Source: Actinomyces qiguomingii
Lineage (GTDB): Bacteria > Actinomycetota > Actinomycetes > Actinomycetales > Actinomycetaceae
Direction of reading: 5' to 3'
Length of the DNA: 64,000 nt
Assembly: GCF_004102025.1 (NCBI RefSeq)
Contig: NZ_CP025228.1
Location: 310,001-374,000, forward strand
This document shows, in pieces, positions 42,174 through 51,517 of this stretch. Numbering within the stretch: position 1 is the stretch's first letter; every line of letters starts with the position of its first letter. The notes beneath the pieces are model-generated. The model made no database searches and had not been told where the DNA came from. It saw only the letters and a program-made list of their open reading frames with translations. The translations under genes were made by a program, and so were the position numbers.

Positions 42174-42360
42174 ATTGTGGTCGCCGCGAGCGCGAATGTG
42201 TCGCGCAGCGCGTAGGAACGGAACGTCAAACTCGGGCTGCGCCTGGACGAGCCGCTGTTCGCCCGCGCCCGCGAGGACCAGATGCGCGCCCTGGAGTCGC
42301 AGGTGTATGAACGGGTGGGCGGCGCTGAGTGGGACGGCGTACGGGAGCCGCTGTGGTAAC
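42172..42360 (+). pseudogene. Duplicated 3' fragment of drmC
   Basis: The sequence parallels 41205-41355 (SANVSRSA, then LRLDEPL, then DQMRALE, QVYERVGG) with substitutions. An in-frame TAG replaces GAG after SANVSRSA. Beyond the point where drmC stops it continues AEWDGVREPLW and a stop. It is a non-functional relic, either of the original drmC end or of a second drmC. Confidence 0.75.
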
Positions 42361-42449
42361 GGGGCATCATGTTCCGGCGAGAGAACTGAAGGAGCGAGGT
42401 GGCCGGGCCATCCCCTCACCCTGTTGGTCCTGTGAGCAGATGGTTGCCG

Positions 42450-42492
42450 GCCGGCCGCGAGGGTGGCAGAAGGGCTAGGTGGCGGGGTACGA
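42450..42492. repeat. 43-bp direct repeat, left flank of IS1634-like element
   Basis: It begins GCCGGCCGCGAGGGTGGCAG and ends GGCGGGGTACGA. An exact copy lies at 44192-44234 on the other side of the IS. It has the form of an unusually long target duplication. Confidence 0.85.
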
Positions 42493-44191
42493 CCTGACTC
42501 CTGACGGTGGGTGGCAGTAGATGGGCTTTTTCGTTGGTGTGGCGTGGTTGGGTTGGTGGTTGTGGGGCACTAATCCGGTTGGCGGTAGGGTGCGGGGGTG
42601 TGAGCCGGTATGTTCGTAAGGTGCGTACCGCTTCTGGTGCTACGGCGGTGCAGATCGTGGCTAAGGAGCGCGGGGTGCGACGGATTGTGGAGCACCTGGG
42701 CTCAGCGCACAGGTGAGGCGGAGCTGGCGGCCCTGATTCAGGCCGGCAGGGAGAAGATCCGGGGCGGCCAGGGTGTGCTGGACCTGGCCGGCCTGACACC
42801 TCAAGCTGCCCGCCAGGCCGCGCCGGCGGTGGTGGAAGCTAAGCGTTCGGCTCTGCTGTGGGACGTGCTGGCCGGCGCGTATGAGGCCCCTGGGGCTGGG
42901 TGAGGCCACTGGCGGGGATGAGGCTTTCAGGCAGATGGTGCTGGCCCGACTCGTGGAGCCCACCAGTAAGGAGCAGGTCCCCGCCGTGCTGGGCGAGCTC
43001 GGAATTGACGCCGTAACCCCACGCTCCCTGTTCCGGTCCCTGGCACGCTGCATTACCGGCGACTACCGCTCCCATATCCAGGCGGCCTGCCTGCGGCACG
43101 TCACCGGCCGCGGCGACCTCAGTCTGTGTTTGTATGACGTGACGACCCTGTACTTCGAGGTGGAGAAGGAGGACGACCTACGGCGGGTGGGGTATTCCAA
43201 GGAGCGCAGGGTCGACCCGCAGGTGATCGTGGGGCTGCTGGTGGACCGGACGGGCTTCCCGTTACGTGTTGGCTGCTGGGAGGGCAGCAAGGCCGAGACC
43301 AGCACGCTGATCCCCATGGTCGAGGGGTTCGGGGAGGCGTCGGGGATTGAGCACCTGGTCGTGGTCGCCGATGCCGGCATGCTCTCCGCGGCCAACCTTG
43401 AAGCACTCGATCAGGCCGGCTTGGGGTTCATCGTGGGCTCGCGCATGACCAAGGCGCCGGCGGACCTGGCCGCCCACTTCGCCTGGCACGGGGATGCCTT
43501 GGCCGATGGGCAGGTGATCGACACGATCACCCCACGCCGCGGCGCGCGCTGGACCGAGAGGAACGAGAAGCTGCGTGATGAGCCCGTCTGGAGCCCAGCG
43601 GAGTTTCCGGGCTCGTGGCGGGCTGTATGGGCGTATTCCGCCAGGCGGTTCGCCCGGCACCAGCAAGACCCTTATCGCCCAGGAGAACCGGGCCAGGGCG
43701 GTCGTTGCTGGGGACCGGCGCCCCAAGGCCACCAGATTCGTCACCGTCAGTAAGGGTGACCAGGTGCTCGACGAGAAGGCTCTGGCCCGAGCACGCCGCT
43801 TGGCGGGGCTCAAGGGCTACGTGAGCAACATCCCCGCCACCGTGATGCCCGCCAGCCAGGTGATCGCCTCGTACCACGAGTTGTGGCACGTGGAGCAGTC
43901 CCTTGCGCATGAGCAAGCATGACCTGCGGGCCAGGCCCGTCTTCCACCGCACCCACGACGCCATCCAGGCCCACCTGACCGTGGTGATGGCATCCCTGGC
44001 GGTAGCCCGCCACCTACAAGCCGCCACCGGCATCAGCATCAAACGGCTCGTACGCGAGCTGGGGCCGCTCCAGGAAGTCACCATCACCATCAACGGCCAC
44101 CACGTCATCGCCCAACCCCAGCTCACCGAGACCGCGCAGCAAATCCTCAACAGCCTGAACACCGCAGGGCACTAAACCGTCAGGAGTCAGG
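42493..44191 (+). mobile_element. IS1634-family-like insertion sequence (decayed transposase)
   Basis: This 1699-bp element has perfect 15-bp terminal inverted repeats CCTGACTCCTGACGG. It is flanked by 43-bp exact direct repeats. Long target duplications are known for IS1549-type members of this family. Confidence 0.85.
42600..44175 (+). pseudogene. IS1634-type transposase with several frameshifts
   Basis: Consecutive fragments read VSRYVRKVRTASGATAVQIV; GEAELAALIQAGREKIRGGQ; LCLYDVTTLYFEVEKEDDL; HLVVVADAGMLSAANLEAL; GYVSNIPATVMPASQVIASY; HELWHVEQSLA; and MSKHDLRARPVFHRTHDAIQ. The first Asp (YDVTT), the second Asp (VVADAGM) and the Glu (HVEQS) of the DDE triad are still visible. At least four frame changes (near 42715, 42890, 43650 and 43910) prevent one continuous protein, so this copy cannot make transposase unless the changes are sequencing errors. 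Confidence 0.8.
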
Positions 44192-44234
44192 GCCGGCCGC
44201 GAGGGTGGCAGAAGGGCTAGGTGGCGGGGTACGA
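44192..44234. repeat. 43-bp direct repeat, right flank of IS1634-like element
   Basis: This is an exact copy of 42450-42492, joined directly to the right inverted repeat of the IS. Confidence 0.85.
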
Positions 44235-44496
44235 GAGTCGAATGCGCGCTCTGGGCACCCTCTGGTGGTTAAGTCGACGGCCTCGTCTCAGCCTCAACCC
44301 GTATACCTGTAGTTCGTGTCGGCCGCCCGTGGCATTGTGACCATGGGTGGGAACCGCCGGCCCCGCCCACGACCCTGACCGGCCGGCGAGAACCGAGGCG
44401 ATCATGAGCGAGCACGAAGACGCACGTAGCGGCGAGACGCTGCCGCAGGGCGCGGCGACCCCGGATGACGGGAGCGATAAGAAGGAAACCGACCAT

Positions 44497-45402
44497 GAGG
44501 GTTATTCATGGGGTGTATGTGAATATGAGTGCGAGTGTGGCGGTGATGGTTTGTGGGAAGGTTTGTATGGGGCGGCGGTAGCCGGTGTGCAGGGTGCGCC
44601 AGGTCTTGAGGTTGGCGATGGCTCTTTCTACTACGTAGCGGATGCGGTTGATGGAGGTGTTGTAGGCCCTGTCGGCCTCTGGCAGGGGCCCTCCGGGCTG
44701 CTTTTTGACCGGGGTGATCATGCCCAGCCCGATATAGCCCTTGTCTCCGATATGGAGGGCGGCAGTGGCGCCGTCGGGCAGGTGGTGGGGCGGGACGTCC
44801 AGTAGGCCGCTGGCGCGCAGTGCGGCGGCGTCATGCGTGGCGCCGGGCAGCGGGTCGCCCACCCAGGCGATCGCCCCGGAGGGGGTGCAGGCCACCTGCA
44901 CGTTCAGCCCGGTGGTGCGGTACTTGCCCGAGAACAAGCCCGGCACGCCCTTCCAGTCCCAGGTTTTCAGCACGGTGCCGTCAATGATCAGGGTTTGAGT
45001 GGGGTCGATGTCCTCCACTGTGGGCACGCCCCGTCCCAGGGCATCGGCAATGAGAGCGGTGTAGGAGCTGATGATGCGGGAGGCGGTGGGCTGGGAGATG
45101 TCGAAGAACTCGGCCAGCAGCTCCTGGCTGGTGTTGTGCCGCAGGGCCATCACGGTCAGCTTGATGCGCTGGTACAGGCCCAGGACCCGGGAGCCGGCCA
45201 CCGGCAGGTCCCCCTGGTTGTGCAAGATGGCGCACAGGTCCTGAAGCTGGTGGCGGTCGAGCTTCGTGCTAGCATTCATTACTGACGGTCCGTTCTTCGA
45301 GGCTATTCACGGTCAAATGAATCCTCGCAGGAACGGACCGCCCCAACCCTCACCCGCTATACGCGTGTCGCGAACCCCCCACACCCCCTATGAATAACCC
45401 TC
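44497..45402 (-). mobile_element. IS5-like insertion sequence, copy 1 (intact)
   Basis: This 906-bp element has ends GAGGGTTATTCAT / ATGAATAACCCTC. Flanking triplets are CAT and CAG, so the duplication is imperfect here; the second copy shows a clean ATG duplication. Confidence 0.88.
44506..45279 (-). CDS. IS5-like transposase (DDE_Tnp_4 type)
   Basis: This 257-residue transposase has an N-terminal helix-turn-helix (NTSQELLAEFFDISQPTASR), then LIIDGTVLKTWDWKG, GATHDAAALRASGLLD, HIGDKGYIGLG and YVVERAIANLKTWRTL, giving the D, D and E of the catalytic core. It is complete and identical in layout to the interrupted second copy. Its stop lies close to the left inverted repeat. Confidence 0.92.
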   Translation of the reverse strand: MNASTKLDRHQLQDLCAILHNQGDLPVAGSRVLGLYQRIKLTVMALRHNTSQELLAEFFDISQPTASRIISSYTALIADALGRGVPTVEDIDPTQTLIIDGTVLKTWDWKGVPGLFSGKYRTTGLNVQVACTPSGAIAWVGDPLPGATHDAAALRASGLLDVPPHHLPDGATAALHIGDKGYIGLGMITPVKKQPGGPLPEADRAYNTSINRIRYVVERAIANLKTWRTLHTGYRRPIQTFPQTITATLALIFTYTP

Positions 45403-47273
45403 CAGGAACCTGAGCTACGGAAGAACGAGCCAACGAATCGTGCCAAGAATGACGCGAAGACCGAACAAGCCGACCGCATGCGGCGCTTCCTGGGACGGTT
45501 CAAGGACGCATTTGCAGCGGATCAAGATGATTCCGTGGTCGCCCCTCCCGACCTTGGGTCGGACCGAAGTCTTAAGAAGGGCGAGAACGGTCGGGTCGGC
45601 TCGAGGGAGAGAAGAGACAAGCGTTACGAGCGAGGCCTACTCTGGGAGCATGGCGGCAACCTCCCTATGCTCGCCGCGCCTGGCCTGCTGGCCATCTGTA
45701 TATGGGTGCTGTGTGTGCTGATCGAGAATCGTCTCGAGTATTCCCCGGAGGTGTTTCTCGCGAAAATAACGGACATACGGGAAGTCGGCAGGCAGTGTCT
45801 TGCTGCCACTGCAAGTCCCGGAGTGGAAGGACTCAATCAGTGCCCGTACGGCCTGGACATGTCGGTGTCGACAGGGATGACCCTGGTTTCAGGAATATTT
45901 ACCGTCGAGTGCGGTGGTGTTGCGGTACTCGGATTTAGGGCCCGTGCGCGAATTGGACAGGGTGGAGACTCTGATGAGACAGTTGCTCGTCGTCTCTTTG
46001 GGTCGCCCGGAGGGGCGTTGCTGTTCTGGTCGGCGATGTACTGTCTGTGGGTTCCAATTCTTGGTGTTCTCCTGCTGTGGACGCCAGGCCGCACGGCGGT
46101 TCTGAGCAAACCTATACTGGTGCTGTCAGAGTCGGTTGCGCCCCTATGGATTGTTGTGGCGGCATCGGTTGTTGTTCCGATTTGGCTGTATGGCTGTGTT
46201 GTTGAGTATGTGCTCGAAGACGTTGAGCGCCGACGTAGTGCAATACGGTGGGAGTATGAGCGGGCTTATCGCTTGATTCGACGCAAGGTTGCGTCGGAGG
46301 TGGAAGCGAGTGATGTGGTGCAGGCGCACGGCAAGGCGGCGCGCGTTGGTCGATGGATTGCTTTTGGGTTGATGCTGCTTATTGGTCCGCTACTGGCGGG
46401 AGCGTTCGTGTCGTACTCGCCAATGCGGTTTCTTGGGCTGTTTTCTGTGCTGGCTTTGCTTGACGCCTTTTGTGTATATTTTGTTGCCTACGCCTGGAGC
46501 TGGGGTCGAGCTCAGGGTATTGTTCTTGTGATCGTTTCTGGATTTGCGGGATGTTTCTGTGCAGTAGTGACGGTCATGTGTTTTATGGTGTATGGGGTCG
46601 CGGCGTCTAGCCTGGCGAGTATTCCTGCTGGACTGGTTTTATTCGTGCTGCTTGTGCTCGCCTGGTCGGTGGTGATCATGCGTGGCGTTGATGCGGCCAA
46701 GCATCCAGTCACTGTGATTCGCGCGCGTCGAGTGATGCGCCGCAGCGACGAGCTGGTGTGGCTGCGCGCGCAGGAGAGAAGACTTGTATCCATGGGTATG
46801 GGTGAGAGTGCTGTGAAAGCGCGGCTCAGAGGGCTCCGCCGTGCCGCGTCGCGCAAGCGCCCGTCAAAGCGCTTGCGCGCTGAACGCCTTGAGAGGCTCC
46901 GGCGAAATGACAAGCGGTGCTGACGACCCGTCGGAAGCACTGCTACTGAGCGGATCATCTCATTGGCCCGCCGATGGGTCACGTCGCGGAGGAAGGAATG
47001 CGGACATGACCTCGACGCGGGGGCGCACGCCGCGGCCACGCTGTTTCTCGACCAGCCCCATCTTGACCAGGCCGTTGATGTCGCGCGTCACGGTCTTCGA
47101 AGTCTTGCTCCGATACGCCTCGGCGAGGCCCCGGTTAAGGATTGTTACGTCGTCGACTGGGGTCCAAAGGCCGGCGGGCAGGGCCAGTACGAGGTCTCTC
47201 ATCCTGGTTCGCGCCTGAGTGTGCTGACCGTGGAACCGCTCGTGGACGTAGGACTGCCACATGATGGATAACT

Positions 47274-48765
47274 GGCTCTTCGCGTTTGAGGGTGTGGTGG
47301 TGGGTAGTGGCGGGTGCGCGTGTCGCAGGGGCGGGTGTGGGTCGAGGTCCCCGATGATTGGGGTTCGCTTAACACAACCGATCACAGAGACCTCGACATG
47401 GCTGACACTACCTTCACTGCTGCTGATCTTGCTAGTTTCCTGGGCCTGGACGCCCTGGGGCTTACCGCCACCGGCCAGCGGATCACCCCTTGCGAGGCGC
47501 TGGTGGAGTGCCGCCTACGGGTGGCTGAGGAGGATGCGTTGTGTAGACGGTGTGGGGCCCAGGGCGTGGCGGTGGGGACCGTGTCCAGGCGCCTGGCGCA
47601 CGTGCCGTTGGGCTGGCGTCCCACACACCTGCTGGTCCGGTCGCGGCGGTGGCGCTGCCAGGGATGCGATCGCGTGTGGCGCCAAGACTGTTCTAGGGCC
47701 GCGGCCAAGCGGGCTTTGCTGACCCAGGCGGCCAAGGAGTGGGCGATCCGGGCCGTGGGGGTGGAGTTCATGTCCGTGGCGCGCGTAGCAGCGTCGCTGG
47801 GGGTGTCCTGGCACACCGCCAATGAGGCCGTCCTTGAGCGGGCCAAGGACCGCTTGATCAATGATCCCGGCCGTCTGGCCGGTGTGGAGGTCCACGGGGT
47901 GGACGACTCCCCCGCGCGCTGGCGCTCTCAAGCGGGAGGTGCCCCCATTGCCTGGCGGCATGCCCGCAAGGGCGACCGGTACGTCACCGTCATCATTGAC
48001 CTGACCCCGGTGCGCGACCGGACGGGCCCGTCCCGTCTGCCGGGGCATGGCCCCGGGCCGGTCCAAGCAGGTTTTCAAGCAGTGGCTCCAGGATCAGCCC
48101 GAGGCCTGGCGCAGCCGGATCGAGGTGGTCGCTATGGACGGTTTCACCGGTTCCCAGGACAGCCGCCACCGAGGCCCTACCCGGCGCGACGGAGGTCATG
48201 GACCCCTTCCACGTAGTCGCGCTGGCCGGGGACAAGCTGGATGAGTGCCGTCGCCGCACCCAGCGCGAGACCACCGGGCGGCGGGGCCGTAAGGACGACC
48301 CCTTGTACAAGGCCAGGCGCCTGCTGCGCACCGGGGCGGGGCTGGTGAGCGACAAGGGCTGGGAGCGTCTCGAGCAACTGTTCGCCGACCCCCACAACAC
48401 ACCGGAACATACCACCTGGGCGGTGTATCAGAAGATTATGTCCGCCTACCGCGCCAAGACCCCCTTCCGAAGGCAAGACCCGGATGGACAAGGTGATGCA
48501 GACCCTCACCACCGGCGTGCCTGACGCCCTCGAAGAGCTGAAGTCTTTGGGTAAGACCCTCAACCAGCGGCGCGACGACATCCTGGCCTACTACCGGTCA
48601 CCGCGGCACATCCAACGGACCCACCCAAGCAGTCAACGCCCCGCCTGGAGCACCTACGCGGCATCGCCCTGGGCTTCAGGAATCTGACCAACAACCACCA
48701 TACGCAGCCTCATCCACGCCGGCGGCTTCCGCAACCAGCTACTACACCCCTAAACGCGAAGAGCC
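47274..48765 (+). mobile_element. ISL3-family insertion sequence, copy 2 (decayed)
   Basis: This 1492-bp element has ends GGCTCTTCGCGTTTGAGGG and GGCTCTTCGCGTTTAGGGG (inverted). An exact 8-bp duplication GGATAACT lies at 47266-47273 and 48766-48773. It disrupts the 3' part of fic. Confidence 0.93.
47398..48753 (+). pseudogene. ISL3-family transposase, frameshifted
   Basis: It starts MADTTFTAADLASFLGLDAL and matches the intact copy at 20451-21761 through GVSWHTANEAVLERAKDRLI. It then carries a short insertion after GVDD (SPARWRSQAGGAPIA) and frame changes near 48045, 48150, 48465 and 48600. The later segments MDPFHVVALAGDKLDECRRR and MDKVMQTLTTGVPDALEELK sit in other frames. It is non-functional as read. 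Confidence 0.88.
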
Positions 48766-50175
48766 GGATAACTGCATCTCCTGCACTTGCACGATCTGCT
48801 CGCGTAGACCATCCACAAGGCCCTGGGCGGCATATTGGACAAAGTCCTCTGCCGGGTAACCGGGGCGTACGTTGGTCTGCTCCAAGATGGAGTAGTACAT
48901 GTCGCGGGTTTTGTTGTAGTGATCGGATAAGAGATGGGCGGCGGGTACTGGAACTCCAGCACGTATGAGTAGTTCAAACTCCAGCAGACGGGACATGCGT
49001 CCGTTCCCGTCGCCGAAGGGGTGAATCCAAGTCAAATGCAGGTGGGCCAGCGTGGCGAGTATGAAGGCCGTGGGCGTCCGCAGGGCGGGGTCGTCGCCCA
49101 ACTGGGACAGCGCGTTGTTCAGACATTCGCATAGACGATCGACTAGATACTCGCAGTCTTCCGGTGGCGCGCCGCGGTAGCGTCCGACCAGCACATCGTG
49201 CGTACGGAACACACCGGGAACAACGTCCTCCTTCTCCGGCTGACCTACCATCAGGCGAGCGTGTTGAGCCTTTAATCGCGTGGCTGACAGCGGCGGGGCG
49301 TTGTCGGGCAGGCAGTCGTGAATGATGTCGTTGAACAAAGACACTAGTGTCCTGGGTTGTTGATTCCTGGACGGTTGGCTTTGGTGAGGATCTGTTCGGC
49401 GGTTTTGGTCCAGGTGAATGGGCAGGGGCTCGGCAAAGTCGTTGGGTGGTTAGGGGGTTGTTAGGAGTTTGATGGCTTTGGTGGGTTTGCGTGTCATGGC
49501 CCGGTTGGCTGAGGCGATGCTGGTGGTGGCCGGGTCGTCGTAGATGGAGGGTTATTCATAGGGGGTGTGGGGGGGGTTCGCGACACGCGTATAGCGGGTG
49601 AGGGTTGGGGCGGTCCGTTCCTGCGAGGATTCATTTGACCGTGAATAGCCTCGAAGAACGGACCGTCAGTAATGAATGCTAGCACGAAGCTCGACCGCCA
49701 CCAGCTTCAGGACCTGTGCGCCATCTTGCACAACCAGGGGGACCTGCCGGTGGCCGGCTCCCGGGTCCTGGGCCTGTACCAGCGCATCAAGCTGACCGTG
49801 ATGGCCCTGCGGCACAACACCAGCCAGGAGCTGCTGGCCGAGTTCTTCGACATCTCCCAGCCCACCGCCTCCCGCATCATCAGCTCCTACACCGCTCTCA
49901 TTGCCGATGCCCTGGGACACAACGTGCCCACAGTGGAGGACATCGACCCCACTCAAACCCTGATCATTGACGGCACCGTGCTGAAAACCTGGGACTGGAA
50001 GGGCGTGCCGGGCTTGTTCTCGGGCAAGTACCGCACCACCGGGCTGAACGTGCAGGTGGCCTGCACCCCCTCCGGGGCGATCGCCTGGGTGGGCGACCCG
50101 CTGCCCGGCGCCACGCATGACGCCGCCGCACTGCGCGCCAGCGGCCTACTGGACGTCCCGCCCCACCACCTGCCC

Positions 50176-51517
50176 CAGGGGCTCGGCAAAGTTGGTGTGT
50201 GGTTAGGGGGTTGTTAGGAGTTTGATGGCTTTGGTGGGTCTTCGTGTCATGGCCCGGTTGGCTGAGGCGATGCTGGTGGTGGCCGGGTCGTCGTAGATGG
50301 TGCGGATCAGGCTTATGGCCAGGTTCCGCAGGGTGGCCATCACCTGCGGCCCGGAGCCGGTGCGCAGTTGGTGGCGGTCCTCGTCATAGGTCACGTCCCG
50401 TACCCAGTGGAGTCGGTTTTCTATCGCCCAGTGGCCTTGTATCCAGGCGGCGACTTGCTCGGGCGGGGCCTGCTCGGGCGGTATGGAGCAGACCAGGTAG
50501 ACGACCTCGGTGGTGCGCTTGGACTTCTTGCTGCCGTCGGGCTGGTGCTTGGTGGTGGTGCGGGTGCGGCGTACCTGTAGTACTTGGGCCGCCCCGGGAA
50601 ACTCAATCCAGTCCGGCGTTGCCACGGCTTTGATGGTGCGGCGCACCCGTCTACCGTGGGAGGTGTCAACCCCCGACACGGCGGGGACGTCCTTCCAGGG
50701 CAGGGCCTTGAGCTTGGCTTTGAGGCCGGGCTGGTTGTTCTTGACCGTCAGCAGGTAGTCGGCGCCCCGGTCGCGTATCCACTGCGCTGTGTCGGTCTGG
50801 GTGTGCAGTGCGTCAGCAGTCACGACCGCGCCGGTAAGGTCATGGGGCGCCAGCAGCTGTTTCAGGGCGGGTATCTCACTGGTCTTGTCGGCCACGCGCT
50901 GCTGGGCCACCACCGCCCCGGTGCCCTGGTCCAGCGCCGCCAGCAGGTGCGGCACCCCACCGCCACCATCATCACCGTCTCCGCTGTTGTTGTTCTTGGG
51001 TTTGGCGCCGCGCATGGTCTTGCCGTCCACCGCGATAATCCTGCGTCCGTCGATGGTGCCGGTGCGGGTGAGCACCCACGAGGCGATCCGAGCGTCAAGG
51101 TCGTCGGCGTCCAGGCCGGCCAGGGCGCGGCGGATCGTCGACTCCGACGGGATGCCCCGGTCTTGTGGTAGTCCCAGCTGCTGTAGTTGGCCGCCGGTCA
51201 GGTCCTGGGCGTGCTCCCAGATCGCCAGCAGGGTGCGGCAGCCGGCCAGCACCCCCACCGCCGCCAAAGCCAGCACCACATCGAGTCGGTGACGGCACCC
51301 GCGCCGATCACGCGGGTCCGGGACAGTGGCGAACACCCCTGTCAGGGGCTGGCGCGACAAGGCAGGAGTGGTGGATGATGACACAGCGGCGCGACCTTCC
51401 GTGATGATGTTGATTTAGCACCACATATCCTCACCGGCGGGTCGCGCCGCACCCCCACCAACACGCCGAAAAACCCTAACAACCCCCAACCCAGACACCG
51501 ACTTTGCCGACCCCCTG
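50176..51517 (-). mobile_element. ISAs1-family insertion sequence, copy A (intact, innermost)
   Basis: This 1342-bp element has ends CAGGGGCTCGGCAAAG / inverted CAGGGGGTCGGCAAAG and an exact 10-bp target duplication CCACCTGCCC (50166-50175 and 51518-51527). It is the youngest insertion of the stack. Confidence 0.93.
50203..51384 (-). CDS. ISAs1-family transposase
   Basis: This 393-residue protein has the ISAs1 N-terminal association domain (VFATVPDPRDRRGCRHRLDV, VLALAAVGVLAGCRTLLAI) and the IS4-like DDE domain: RRIIAVDGKTMRGAKPKN, LTGAVVTADALHTQTDTA, YLLTVKNNQPGLKAKLKA and HWAIENRLHWVRDVTYDEDR. The frame is complete, and a second decayed copy lies around it. This copy is likely to be active. 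Confidence 0.93.
   Translation of the reverse strand: MSSSTTPALSRQPLTGVFATVPDPRDRRGCRHRLDVVLALAAVGVLAGCRTLLAIWEHAQDLTGGQLQQLGLPQDRGIPSESTIRRALAGLDADDLDARIASWVLTRTGTIDGRRIIAVDGKTMRGAKPKNNNSGDGDDGGGGVPHLLAALDQGTGAVVAQQRVADKTSEIPALKQLLAPHDLTGAVVTADALHTQTDTAQWIRDRGADYLLTVKNNQPGLKAKLKALPWKDVPAVSGVDTSHGRRVRRTIKAVATPDWIEFPGAAQVLQVRRTRTTTKHQPDGSKKSKRTTEVVYLVCSIPPEQAPPEQVAAWIQGHWAIENRLHWVRDVTYDEDRHQLRTGSGPQVMATLRNLAISLIRTIYDDPATTSIASANRAMTRRPTKAIKLLTTP

Larger units (their letters stand above)
44404..46923 (+). pseudogene. Multi-spanning membrane protein gene split by an IS5-like element
   Basis: The head encodes MSEHEDARSGETLPQGAATP followed by DDGSDKKETDH. After the IS the same frame resumes with QEPELRKNEPTNRAKNDAKT and runs 500 residues to 46923. 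The body has about seven hydrophobic segments (for example LLAICIWVLCVLI, LWIVVAASVVVPIWLYGCVV, FGLMLLIGPLLAGAFVSY) and a basic C-terminus (RLRGLRRAASRKRPSKRLRA). I do not recognise the family. Third-position GC is low for this window, which suggests recent transfer. The part after the IS could still be translated from the ATG at 45478, keeping all membrane segments, so function is not necessarily lost. Confidence 0.65.
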
